Shown here one piece after another: positions 1 through 7,205 of a stretch of DNA of 9,931 bases. A program made the position numbers and the translations under genes. The first letter of the stretch is position 1. Every line of letters starts with the position of its first letter. The notes below the pieces were generated by a model. That model saw only the letters and a program-made list of their open reading frames with translations. It made no database searches and had not been told where the DNA came from. The DNA is taken from positions 1 through 9,931 of the forward strand of contig CAZWSX010000073.1 in assembly GCA_964636985.1 (NCBI GenBank). Direction: 5' to 3'. The DNA is from CAZWSX01 sp964636985. GTDB taxonomy: Bacteria > Planctomycetota > Planctomycetia > Pirellulales > Pirellulaceae.

Positions 1-367
1 GGCCGAGTTGCTCGCGCAGGTAGCGAAGTGTTTCTTCAGGCGACGAATCGTAAGTGAGCAAGGCCTGGCGATTCAGGATCTCGCGGACGCGCGGCGTGTA
101 GCCGTAGCGCTGCACCCATTGGTCAACGACGGGCTTCACGTCTTTGAAGCGCTCCGCGTGTTGCAGTGAGAGGCACGTGTAGTAGAAGTGGTCCTCCGTC
201 CCTGGGACGAGCAAGCGCAGCGCATTGCCGCGATCCTTCTCCAGCGAGAAGTGCTCGATGAATCCCACTTCGCCTGCCCTGGCCGGCATACTGACCGCTC
301 CACAAAACAAGATCGCCGAGAAGAGAGCCCCGCAGAGGGGGACACCGCTTTGCAAGATACGGTTCAT
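1..367 (-). CDS. Secreted protein of unknown function, N-terminal part (cut by window edge)
   Basis: An open frame runs from an ATG (complement of 365-367) to the window edge without a stop: 122 codons of a longer protein. Residues 1-31 form a signal peptide: a basic start (MNR), a hydrophobic stretch at about 10-27, then the cleavage-like site PARA|GEV, so the product is probably exported. The mature part is helical and polar, with the segments LLVPGTEDHFYY (52-63) and NRQALLTYDSSPEETLRYLR (99-118). From memory, these resemble the start of a family of very large planctomycete secreted proteins with a PGTEDYYYY motif and no established function. That link was not checked. A weak GGAA lies upstream of the start. 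A 335-base divergent intergenic region separates it from the cytochrome operon. Its full length and later domains cannot be judged here. Confidence 0.75.
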   Translation of the reverse strand, partial: MNRILQSGVPLCGALFSAILFCGAVSMPARAGEVGFIEHFSLEKDRGNALRLLVPGTEDHFYYTCLSLQHAERFKDVKPVVDQWVQRYGYTPRVREILNRQALLTYDSSPEETLRYLREQLG

Positions 368-405
368 GATGCCGGATTCCAACAAAAAACGCGTGACTGG
401 GAGAG

Positions 406-443
406 CGGAGCAAGTCGCCGGAAAAAGTAGTCGGAGCAAGTCG
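406..443. repeat. 12-base direct repeat upstream of the minus-strand secreted gene
   Basis: CGGAGCAAGTCG occurs at 406-417 and again at 432-443, a centre-to-centre distance of 26 bases. The copies lie 39-76 bases upstream of the minus-strand ATG at 367. Paired sites about two and a half helical turns apart could bind a regulator, or they could be a small local duplication. No function is shown. Confidence 0.5.
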
Positions 444-569
444 TCCGAGACGGTGCCGAGAGGCGCACTCCACCGAACTGGAAATCATACGTCGCTGCAA
501 ACGGCCCGCGGGCAGCCGTTAGCACTCCGGAAATGGCAGGAAAAATCCCTACAATTCGCGGGCCTGTCT

Positions 570-598
570 ATTGACGCTTAGCCAAGCCAAAAAGTTCC
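570..598 (-). promoter_or_regulatory. Candidate ECF-sigma promoter for the secreted gene at 1-367
   Basis: Read on the minus strand, GGAACTT (complement of 592-598) is followed by CGTCAAT (complement of 570-576), with 17 bases between GGAAC and CGTC. This closely matches the GGAACTT...GTCAA form known for RpoE-like ECF sigma factors. It lies about 200 bases upstream of the ATG at 367, which would mean a long leader. The match was found by eye and may be chance. Confidence 0.3.
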
Positions 599-643
599 AA
601 GACTTCGATTTCACCGGTGTTTTAGGCATGCGACAATCGAAAA

Positions 644-673
644 TTGACACCCTTGTTGCGACAGGAGTAGACT
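644..673 (+). promoter_or_regulatory. Candidate sigma70 promoter for the cytochrome/DUF1501 operon
   Basis: TTGACA (644-649) and TAGACT (668-673) are separated by 18 bases. The first hexamer is perfect and the second matches TATAAT at four positions. A transcript starting near 680 would place the start codon at 703 about 23 bases downstream, which supports 703 over the longer upstream reading as the start of the cytochrome gene. Confidence 0.4.
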
Positions 674-702
674 GGACGGTCCCGCCACAGAGAATCCCGC
701 CT

Positions 703-3072
703 ATGCTGTCTCGCACCTTGTTTTACGCCATGCTGGCGTCCGCCTTCGTGTTTGCCCCGGCGTCTGCGTTGGCGGAGGATTCCAAGCCTTCGGCGGAACG
801 TGCCGCCGAACGCGTGGCATTCTTTGAACGGGAAGTGCGGCCCCTCCTGGTCAAGCATTGCGGCGAGTGCCATTCGACCGAAAAGGGCCCCGACCACGGC
901 GGTTTGATTCTCGACGAGCCAGCCGCCATTGCCGCAGGCGGCGCCCGCGGCGATTTGTTCAACGCCGAATCGCCCGAGAAGGGACTGTTTCTAACGGCGA
1001 TTCGCTACACAGACGCTGATTTGCAAATGCCTCCGGCGGGCAAGCTCGCGGCGGCCGAGATCGCGCTGTTGGAACGGTGGATTCTGGATGGCGCCGCACT
1101 CCCTGAATATAAGGAAGCCCCGCGAGCGAAGGCCCACGCCATCGACTACGAGGCCGGTCGCAAGTTCTGGTCGTTTCAGCCCCTAGCGCCCGTCGAATTA
1201 CCAAAAATTTCCGCCGAAGATGCGGCGTGGATTCGTCGTCCACTCGACGCCTTTGTGCTGGTGAAGTTGCGCGAGTCGGGTCGGCGACCCAGCCCCGAAG
1301 CCGACCGCGCTACGTGGCTGCGGCGAGCGACATTCGATGCCATCGGCCTGCCGCCGACGCTCGAAGAGCTTGACGCCTTTCTCTCCGATGCTTCGGCCGA
1401 CGCTTACGAAAAAGTAGTCGACCGGCTCCTCGATTCGCCGCGTTACGGCGAGCGTTGGGCCCGCATGTGGCTCGACCTGGCTCGCTACACCGACGAGACG
1501 CCCGACTGGCAAAGCCCTACCGACCGCGGATGGTTGTATCGCGACTGGGTGATCAAGTCGCTCAACGATGACATGCCGTACGATCGCTTCTTGCGGTTGC
1601 AGCTTGGCGCCGATCAGATGCCCGACGCGCAGCCGAGCGATCTGGCAGCCTTGGGCTTCTTGGGCTTGAGCCCTGTGTACTGGAAGGAACTGATGCTCGC
1701 GCCGGGCGTGATCGAGCAAATCGTTGCCGACGAATGGGACGAGCGGCTCGACACGGTGATGCGAACCTCGCTCGGGCTAACTGTCGCATGCGCGCGTTGC
1801 CATGACCACAAGTTCGACCCGATCTCGACGCAGGATTATTACGGCCTGGCCGGCATCTTTGCCAGTTCGCAAATCGACGAGCGGCCCCTGCTGCCGCCAG
1901 CCGAGGCGGAACCTGTCCGCGCCGCACGAAAGCAAGTGAAGGATTTGGAAGCGAAGCTCAAGCCTCTCAAAGAAGCCAAGGACGCCGATACCAAGAAAGC
2001 GGAAATCGAAGCGATTGAATCGCAGATCGTTGAAATCAAGCAGACGCCTAAATACAACGAGCCCTGGGCACATGTCGTCCGCGAGGCGGCGATCTTCGTG
2101 CTGCCCAACGGGCCCGACGCAACGAAGTTGGAATACAAAGAAAACGAGCCTCGTGATGTCGCCGTCTTTCGTCGCGGCAATCCGGGCAACCAAGGCGAGA
2201 TTGTTCCACGACGTTTTCCGACCCTCTTCCGACCTGAGGGAGACGCAGGTTTCCGTCGCGGCAGCGGGCGGCTCGATTTGGCTGAAGCGATGGTTGAGCG
2301 TTCCGGTGGATTGCTCGCGCGCGTGATGGTCAACCGGATTTGGGATCAGCATTTCGGCGCGGGCCTGGTCCGCACCACCAGCGATTTTGGAATTCAGGGA
2401 GAGCGTCCCACCCATCCGGAGTTGCTCGAATACCTCTCGTACCAATTCGTCGCCAATGGTTGGCGATGGAAGCCGCTTCATCGCGAAATCATGCTTTCGG
2501 CCCTCTATCGGCAAGCCTCCGACGCGCGGACCGACAACGACGCGACCGATCCTGACAATCGCTATCTCTGGCGGATGAATCGCCGCCGGCTACCGATCGA
2601 AATGTGGCGGGATGCGACTTTGGCGGCGACGGGACGACTTGACATCACGGCCGGTGGGCCATCGCGCGCGGTTGAAGACGATGGAAATAATCGTCGAACC
2701 ATTTACGCGCGCGTCGCCCGCGAAGAATTGAGCGTGATGCTTCGGATGCACGACTTTCCCGAAGCAAGCGCCCATAGCCCGCGCCGCGAACCGACGACTA
2801 CGCCACTCCAACAACTATTCGCGCTCAACTCGCCTTGGATTGAGAAGCAATCGGAAGCGATGTGGAAGCGGCTCGAACCGCTGGCAAGTGATGATGCCCG
2901 GATCCATCAGGCGTATCGCTTGATGTTCTCCAGGCTTCCGGCCGACGCCGAGCGGGCGTTGGCCCACCGCTATCTCGCCATCGCCGGGGACAAGCCTGAA
3001 GAACGGACCGCGCGTTGGCAAGACTACCTCCAGGCGTTGTTGGGACTGAACGAGTTTCATTTTGTGGATTAG
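703..3072 (+). CDS. Secreted planctomycete cytochrome: PSCyt1-DUF1549-DUF1553 protein
   Basis: A 789-residue exported protein of the planctomycete cytochrome family. Residues 1-24 are a signal peptide (SALA|ED). A PSCyt1 domain follows with the heme motif CGECH at 53-57 and a likely axial Met in QMPP (M109). DUF1549 covers about 155-370, from FWSFQPL to CARCHDHKFDPI; the latter gives a second CxxCH at 363-367. A charged helical segment at about 407-447 looks like coiled coil. DUF1553 covers about 490-760 (RVMVNRIWDQHFGAGLV, NRRRLPIEMWRD). The family's reaction is unknown; a periplasmic redox role, often tied to sugar or polymer use, is suspected. At 789 residues it is compact and has no carbohydrate-binding or laminin-like insert. 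The frame is open back to a TTG at 571, but the signal peptide begins at 703. No strong ribosome binding site is seen. Confidence 0.93.
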   Translation: MLSRTLFYAMLASAFVFAPASALAEDSKPSAERAAERVAFFEREVRPLLVKHCGECHSTEKGPDHGGLILDEPAAIAAGGARGDLFNAESPEKGLFLTAIRYTDADLQMPPAGKLAAAEIALLERWILDGAALPEYKEAPRAKAHAIDYEAGRKFWSFQPLAPVELPKISAEDAAWIRRPLDAFVLVKLRESGRRPSPEADRATWLRRATFDAIGLPPTLEELDAFLSDASADAYEKVVDRLLDSPRYGERWARMWLDLARYTDETPDWQSPTDRGWLYRDWVIKSLNDDMPYDRFLRLQLGADQMPDAQPSDLAALGFLGLSPVYWKELMLAPGVIEQIVADEWDERLDTVMRTSLGLTVACARCHDHKFDPISTQDYYGLAGIFASSQIDERPLLPPAEAEPVRAARKQVKDLEAKLKPLKEAKDADTKKAEIEAIESQIVEIKQTPKYNEPWAHVVREAAIFVLPNGPDATKLEYKENEPRDVAVFRRGNPGNQGEIVPRRFPTLFRPEGDAGFRRGSGRLDLAEAMVERSGGLLARVMVNRIWDQHFGAGLVRTTSDFGIQGERPTHPELLEYLSYQFVANGWRWKPLHREIMLSALYRQASDARTDNDATDPDNRYLWRMNRRRLPIEMWRDATLAATGRLDITAGGPSRAVEDDGNNRRTIYARVAREELSVMLRMHDFPEASAHSPRREPTTTPLQQLFALNSPWIEKQSEAMWKRLEPLASDDARIHQAYRLMFSRLPADAERALAHRYLAIAGDKPEERTARWQDYLQALLGLNEFHFVD

Positions 3073-3076
3073 TACG

Positions 3077-4444
3077 ATGCAACGCGAATTGATGCCATCG
3101 CGCCGGCAAATGATTCAAGCCATGGGGGGCGGCCTCGGCTCGCTCGGTTTGGCGTCGGTTCTAAGCAACCCTGCGATGGCGTCGCAGCGCGCGCCGCACT
3201 TTGCGCCCAAGGCGAAACGCGTCATCCAGCTTTTCATGAATGGCGGTCCGTATCAGGGAGATACGTTCGACCCCAAGCCCCAGCTGGAAAAGTACGCCGG
3301 CCAACGTCCGCCCGGCACGGAACTGCGCACCGAACGCAAAACGGCCGGCATGATGCCCTCGCCGTACAAATTTGTTCCCTCGGGTCAAAGCGGCGTGCCC
3401 GTGAGCGAACTGCTGCCGTTCACGGCCGCGCACATCGACGATATCGCCGTCGTCCGCTCTACCTACACCGACAATCCGAATCACGGCCCGGCTCTTTGCT
3501 TGATGAACAACGGGACCATTCTGCCGGTGCGGCCGAGCATGGGCTCGTGGCTATCGTACGGGCTGGGCACCGAAAACGCCGATTTGCCCGCCTACGTCGT
3601 GCTTTGCCCCGGCAAGCCGGTGCGGTTTACGATTCTCTGGACAAGCGCCTTTTTGCCGAGTTCGCACCAGGGAACGTACATCAACCACCGCGAGCCAATC
3701 CCCGCTAAACTGATTCCTTATCTGCGCAATGAGAAGGCCAGCTTAGCTCAGCAAGCGGAGCAAGTCTCTCTGATGGGCGAACTCAATCGCCTGCACTTAG
3801 AGCGCAGCGGACCCGACGGCCAGTTGGAAGGACGCCTGCAAGCGATGGAGACTGCCTTCCGCATGCAGACGACGGCGACCGAAGCCTTCGACCTGGAGCT
3901 TGAGACCAAGACGACTCGCGAAGCCTATGGCACCAGCCATTTCGCCAACGGTTGCTTGCTGGCCCGGCGGTTGTGCGAGCGCGGTGTGCGGTTCGTGCAG
4001 GTTTACTATGGCGACGGCCAACCGTGGGACACACATAACGGCCACAACGCGGCGTCGAAGAACCTCTGTACCGATATCGACCGCCCTGTCGCGGCATTGT
4101 TGACCGACTTGAAGCAGCGGGGCCTGCTTGACGAGACGCTCGTCTTTTGGACAGGCGAGTTCGGCCGCACGCCTTCGAGCGAAAACGGCGACGGCCGCGA
4201 CCACAACCATTGGGGCTTTAGTACATGGCTAGCCGGCGGCGGTATTCGTGGTGGCATGACTTACGGCGAAACCGACGACTTCGGTTTCCAAGCCGTGCAT
4301 AACCGAGTGCACGTCCACGACCTGCATGCGACGATCCTGCACCAACTGGGTTTGGATCACGAGCGTCTCACCTACCGCTACGCGGGTCGCGACTTCCGGC
4401 TCACCGACGTCGCCGGCAAGGTAATCAAAGAGATTCTCGCCTAG
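3077..4444 (+). CDS. DUF1501 protein, Tat-exported, alkaline-phosphatase/sulfatase-like fold
   Basis: A 455-residue protein of the DUF1501 family, which belongs to the alkaline phosphatase/sulfatase superfamily; its substrate is unknown. The N-terminus carries a Tat-type signal, SRRQMIQ with twin arginines R9-R10, then a glycine-rich hydrophobic stretch ending at AMA (33-35). Family motifs are intact: MNGGPYQGDTFDPKP near the start, DTHNGHN (318-324), TGEFGRTP (E361, R364) and GRDHNH (373-378). These Asp, His and Glu residues are the likely metal-site or catalytic residues. The gene follows the cytochrome gene by only 4 bases, so the two are almost certainly co-transcribed and probably translationally coupled, as is standard for this pair. 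I chose the ATG at 3077. An ATG at 3092, just before the twin arginines, is also possible, and neither has a clear ribosome binding site. Confidence 0.93.
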   Translation: MQRELMPSRRQMIQAMGGGLGSLGLASVLSNPAMASQRAPHFAPKAKRVIQLFMNGGPYQGDTFDPKPQLEKYAGQRPPGTELRTERKTAGMMPSPYKFVPSGQSGVPVSELLPFTAAHIDDIAVVRSTYTDNPNHGPALCLMNNGTILPVRPSMGSWLSYGLGTENADLPAYVVLCPGKPVRFTILWTSAFLPSSHQGTYINHREPIPAKLIPYLRNEKASLAQQAEQVSLMGELNRLHLERSGPDGQLEGRLQAMETAFRMQTTATEAFDLELETKTTREAYGTSHFANGCLLARRLCERGVRFVQVYYGDGQPWDTHNGHNAASKNLCTDIDRPVAALLTDLKQRGLLDETLVFWTGEFGRTPSSENGDGRDHNHWGFSTWLAGGGIRGGMTYGETDDFGFQAVHNRVHVHDLHATILHQLGLDHERLTYRYAGRDFRLTDVAGKVIKEILA

Positions 4445-4448
4445 CAAA

Positions 4449-4473
4449 GGCCGCGACATTGCGGCTGATTTTG
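4449..4473 (+). terminator. Possible terminator after the DUF1501 gene
   Basis: Five bases after the DUF1501 stop, GCCGC (4450-4454) and GCGGC (4461-4465) can pair around the loop GACATT, with a G-T wobble at the base. TGATTTTG follows. The stem is short and the T run is only four, so it may be inefficient. Confidence 0.35.
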
Positions 4474-4515
4474 AATTCTTGAAATCTTCCACGATTTCTT
4501 CGTGCGCGGCGGCCT

Positions 4516-4534
4516 CCTCAACAGTCTATTGAGG
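4516..4534 (+). promoter_or_regulatory. Inverted repeat next to the sigma-factor ribosome binding region
   Basis: CCTCAA (4516-4521) and TTGAGG (4529-4534) form a perfect 6-base dyad around CAGTCTA. The right arm contains GAGG and sits directly before AAAGGG, the likely Shine-Dalgarno stretch of the sigma-factor gene (start at 4550). It could be an RNA hairpin that limits translation or a DNA operator. Only the pairing is seen. Confidence 0.4.
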
Positions 4535-4549
4535 TGAAAGGGCCGACGT

Positions 4550-5068
4550 TTGGATGAAGTAACCGCGCGACTGCTTAGTCTGCTCGACGAATTTGGACGG
4601 CGTTTGCACGTCGTGCTCGTCAAGATCACGCTGCGCGAAGAGGTCGCCGAGGAACTGCTGCAGGAGTTGTTTCTCAAGCTGCGCGCTTCCTCGGGATTCG
4701 CCAACGCAAGCCATCCAGAACGATACCTGTTTCGGACAGCCATACACCTGGCGTTTGATTGGCGGAAACGCCATGCAAGAGAAGCGGCTCACACGTCCCC
4801 GCTGGAGAACCAAGCCGACGCGTCGCCCGCCGCATCGCACGAAATCGAACAGCGCGAGAACCTCGAGCGGGTACTGCAAGCCGTTGAGCACCTCCCCCCG
4901 GACGACCGTGACCTGATCGTGATGCGATTTTTGCAAGGGACCAGTTACGAGGCGCTCGCAAGCCACTTTGATACCACGCCACATCGCTTGCGCGCGACTT
5001 GTTCGCGAATCATTGCCGGGCTGAGGGAACAACTTGCTGCTTCTGAACGAACAGAGGGAGAAGCATGA
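4550..5068 (+). CDS. ECF-type RNA polymerase sigma factor
   Basis: A 172-residue sigma-70 family protein of the extracytoplasmic-function type, expected to direct RNA polymerase to a small promoter set. Region 2 covers about 15-80, with AEELLQELFLKL (33-44) and HPERYLFRTAIHLAFDWRKR (55-74), the core-binding and -10 recognition helices. A variable linker (80-100) follows. Region 4 covers about 104-162, with HLPPDDRDLIVMRFLQG and a helix-turn-helix from about 131 to 160 that reads the -35 element. The start is a TTG at 4550; it is the first in-frame start after a stop at 4535 and has AAAGGG 7 bases upstream. The sequence resembles planctomycete ECF factors that travel with membrane partners. 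Its stop overlaps the next start (ATGA), so it is coupled to the membrane propeller gene, its likely controller. Confidence 0.88.
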   Translation: MDEVTARLLSLLDEFGRRLHVVLVKITLREEVAEELLQELFLKLRASSGFANASHPERYLFRTAIHLAFDWRKRHAREAAHTSPLENQADASPAASHEIEQRENLERVLQAVEHLPPDDRDLIVMRFLQGTSYEALASHFDTTPHRLRATCSRIIAGLREQLAASERTEGEA

Positions 5069-6459
5069 TGAACGAGGACCTCGAAGAATTGGCTTTGTTC
5101 GAATCGTTTCGCGACGTTGTGCCGAGCGAGGAGTCCTCGCAGCGCGCGATCGAGAAAGTTCGCAACGCCTTGATGAAGACTCTGCAAGAGCCAGCCGCTC
5201 TGCTGCCAGTAAGCAATAAAGCACGACCATTGAGCCGGTGGATTGGGCTCGTCTCCATGGCCGCTGCCGTGCTTGTTGCGGTGACCGTTGTGTTCATGCT
5301 AGTGATGAAAGGTTTTCGCCCCAAAGCAAACCCTCAGCAGCAGGCAATCGTGCTGGTGGACGGCGGCAGTTCTATGACGCTATCTGACAAATCATTATCA
5401 AACGCCGCCAAGGCAATCCCTTTCCTCCACCCGTTCGTCGCCGATAATGCAACCGTGATGGTCGCCAACGGAGGCGACAAGCCACTGGAGTTAGGCAGTC
5501 GAGTCACCACTGCCGACAACACCGGCAAACTCCATATCTGGGATTGGTCCAAGAGCAAAACGAGCCGCATCTTGCCGGGGATCGAGAATTGGGGAACGGA
5601 CTCGTCGATCACACCCGATGGTCGCAAGCTGCTTTTCCAGTACAAGCAGATCATCGACCTGGCTAACGGCAACATCAAGCCGATCGACCTTGGAGAAACA
5701 ACGATCGAGATCGGCGGCGCGACCTACGGCCGTCTTGGCGGCATGCGATTTTCACCAAACGGCTCGCGACTGGCCGTCATAGTGACCGAGATGGATCGAA
5801 GCACGCCCGGGCGGATCGAGCGCGAGTTCATGCGGGTGTTTGAGTTTCCTAGCGGCAAAGTCCTTTGCGATATGCCTCTCGGCGAGTCCTACGAGCTTCG
5901 CGTCGCTTTCTCGGGCGATGGAAAACATATCGCCATCGGCTCCGCGGACCACGAAGTCACGTTACGCGAAACCGATACGGGGAAAGTCGTGCGGACGTTT
6001 GCGCCCAAGCTGGCCAGCCAGCTCATCTCCATTGCTGTGTCGCCTGACGGCAAATACGTCGCAGCAAGCGACCGCGAGCCCGGCGACCTCTACATCTGGG
6101 AGACGGCGGAAGGCAAACTTCTCCACACGATCAAAGGGGAGGAATTCGCCACGCACGGAGCAACGGGCCACGCCCACGGTGCGCTGCGATTTTCGCCCGA
6201 CGGGCGATTTCTGGCCGATGGCCGATGGAACGCGACGTTCGTTATCGACGTCGCCAAAGGCTCGATCGAGGCCGCCGCGAAAGACGGCTTCCCCTCGCAG
6301 GTCCAATGGTCGGCCGATGGCACGACGATCACGATCATCGGATCGGTTGTGATTCACGAGCCGGTGGACGGACGCGGCAAGGACAATTCGTACCCGTCCG
6401 TTCGTCATTGGAAATGGCGCCCGGGACTTCTGCAAACCTTGTCGGAGTACTTCTTCTAA
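5065..6459 (+). CDS. Single-pass membrane protein with WD40-like beta-propeller, probable ECF sigma partner
   Basis: A 464-residue protein. The N-terminal 58 residues are polar, helical and probably cytoplasmic. One membrane segment lies at about 59-81 (WIGLVSMAAAVLVAVTVVFM). The large C-terminal part, presumably outside the membrane, holds about six WD40-like blades, seen as GKLHIWDW, MRFSPNGSRLAVI, VAFSGDGKHIAIGS, IAVSPDGKYVAAS, LRFSPDGRFLADG and VQWSADGTTI. The start overlaps the sigma-factor stop. AGGGAG at 5055-5060 lies 4 bases before the ATG at 5065 and 7 before the ATG at 5068, so 5068 may be the true start. The arrangement suggests that the short cytoplasmic part holds the sigma factor while the propeller senses a signal, but the N-terminus lacks the HxxxCxxC zinc motif of common anti-sigma factors, so this role is inferred from position. 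The first one or two blades are degenerate. Confidence 0.8.
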   Translation: MMNEDLEELALFESFRDVVPSEESSQRAIEKVRNALMKTLQEPAALLPVSNKARPLSRWIGLVSMAAAVLVAVTVVFMLVMKGFRPKANPQQQAIVLVDGGSSMTLSDKSLSNAAKAIPFLHPFVADNATVMVANGGDKPLELGSRVTTADNTGKLHIWDWSKSKTSRILPGIENWGTDSSITPDGRKLLFQYKQIIDLANGNIKPIDLGETTIEIGGATYGRLGGMRFSPNGSRLAVIVTEMDRSTPGRIEREFMRVFEFPSGKVLCDMPLGESYELRVAFSGDGKHIAIGSADHEVTLRETDTGKVVRTFAPKLASQLISIAVSPDGKYVAASDREPGDLYIWETAEGKLLHTIKGEEFATHGATGHAHGALRFSPDGRFLADGRWNATFVIDVAKGSIEAAAKDGFPSQVQWSADGTTITIIGSVVIHEPVDGRGKDNSYPSVRHWKWRPGLLQTLSEYFF

Positions 6460-7004
6460 CCGGGTGGCAATCCGAAATCGGCCGTCGTCAGGAGCGTTTG
6501 CAACTTCACGCCGCGCGCGGCGAAGGCTTCTGCCCCGCCCATCTGACGATCGATGATTCCGAGCACGCCCGAGACTTTCAGGCCGAAGGCTTGTGCTTTG
6601 TCGAGCGCGGCCATGGCGCTGCCGCCTGTGCTGATCACGTCTTCGACAATCACAGCCGTGTCGCCTGGCGAGACGGGGCCTTCGACGTCTTGTCCGGTGC
6701 CATGGGCCTTGGCTTCTTTGCGAACGATGAAGCCCTTGAGCGTCTTTCCTTGCGTGGCGGCGACGGTGATGATCGCGGCCGTGATCGGGTCGGCGCCAAT
6801 TGCCATCCCACCCACGGCAGCGGGCATTTGCTCTTTCAAGAGTTCCAGCATTCCCTGTGCGACGGTGAGCGCGCCTTGTGAATGCAAAGTCACTTTGCGG
6901 CAATCGAGGTAGTAAGTCGCCTTTTTACCTGAGGCGAGTGTGAAATCGCCGAACTTGAGGGCATGTTCGCGAACCAGAGCAATCAATTGTTGTTTGTCGT
7001 ACAC
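6456..7004 (-). CDS. pyrE: Orotate phosphoribosyltransferase
   Basis: A 182-residue cytoplasmic enzyme that joins orotate to PRPP to give orotidine 5'-phosphate, the fifth step of pyrimidine synthesis. Diagnostic parts are present: FTLASGKKATYYLDCRK (21-37), which binds orotate and PRPP; the flexible catalytic loop RKEAKAHGTGQ (95-105); and the PRPP-binding signature VIVEDVISTGGSA (118-130), with its acidic pair and the STGGSA loop. The length is normal for bacterial PyrE. The start is a GTG (complement of 7002-7004) and no strong ribosome binding site is seen. A good sigma70-type promoter lies 49 bases upstream. The gene converges on the membrane propeller gene, and the two coding regions overlap by 4 bases (6456-6459). 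No other pyrimidine gene is in the window. Confidence 0.95.
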   Translation of the reverse strand: MYDKQQLIALVREHALKFGDFTLASGKKATYYLDCRKVTLHSQGALTVAQGMLELLKEQMPAAVGGMAIGADPITAAIITVAATQGKTLKGFIVRKEAKAHGTGQDVEGPVSPGDTAVIVEDVISTGGSAMAALDKAQAFGLKVSGVLGIIDRQMGGAEAFAARGVKLQTLLTTADFGLPPG

Positions 7005-7052
7005 GAGCGATTACGTCAGAAATGAGGGGGGCGATGGCGTTCAACTGGCGGC

Positions 7053-7081
7053 ATTATCCCGTTCCCAGCCCATACTGTCCA
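7053..7081 (-). promoter_or_regulatory. Sigma70-type promoter of pyrE
   Basis: On the minus strand, TGGACA (complement of 7076-7081) and GATAAT (complement of 7053-7058) are 17 bases apart. Each matches the consensus at five of six positions and the spacing is ideal. Transcription would begin near 7046, giving a leader of about 42 bases. No pyrimidine attenuator is evident in so short a leader. Confidence 0.55.
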
Positions 7082-7132
7082 CGTCCCCACCAATGCGACA
7101 CGCATCGCGTTTTTCGATTTGTCGTGAATTTG

Positions 7133-7159
7133 GGAACTCAGCCCGAGGCTGCCACGTCT
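7133..7159 (+). promoter_or_regulatory. Candidate ECF-sigma promoter for the small secreted protein
   Basis: GGAAC (7133-7137) and CGTCT (7155-7159) are 17 bases apart, the form and spacing of ECF-dependent promoters. The GTG at 7206 lies 46 bases downstream. The same GGAAC-N17-CGTC pattern occurs at 570-598 on the other strand. It was found by eye and may be chance. Confidence 0.3.
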
Positions 7160-7205
7160 CAGGTTGAAACACATCCGAACTCTCACGTTCGTCGGAGAAA
7201 CTCGC

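Larger units (their letters stand above)
368..702. other. Divergent intergenic region, no gene seen
   Basis: This stretch lies between the divergent starts at 367 (minus) and 703 (plus). Open frames crossing it have no recognisable product, start codon context or signal peptide, and I treat them as chance. It holds a 12-base direct repeat (406-443), a possible hairpin with arms AACGGC/GCCGTT (500-505 and 515-520), an ECF-type promoter candidate on the minus strand (570-598) and a sigma70-type candidate on the plus strand (644-673). Confidence 0.6.

Noticed and set aside
225..581. A 118-residue plus-strand frame overlapping the first gene and the intergenic region.
   Set aside because: It runs antisense to a frame with a clear signal peptide, has no ribosome binding site or family motif, and has a composition typical of a shadow frame.
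571..702. A 44-residue N-terminal extension of the cytochrome protein starting at TTG 571.
   Set aside because: The signal peptide begins at 703 and a promoter candidate lies within the extension.
5341..5420. VLVDGGSSM in the propeller protein looks like a von Willebrand A metal site (DxSxS).
   Set aside because: The spacing is wrong (DGGSS rather than DxSxS), the later Thr and Asp sites are not seen, and the following sequence leads into propeller blades.
6225..6881. A 218-residue plus-strand frame over the end of the propeller gene and pyrE.
   Set aside because: It lies out of frame with one real gene and antisense to another, with no recognisable product.
7093..7114. ATGCG-ACA-CGCAT hairpin followed by CGCG and five T, terminator-like on the plus strand.
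   Set aside because: No plus-strand gene ends nearby, the loop is only three bases, and it lies in a divergent promoter region.
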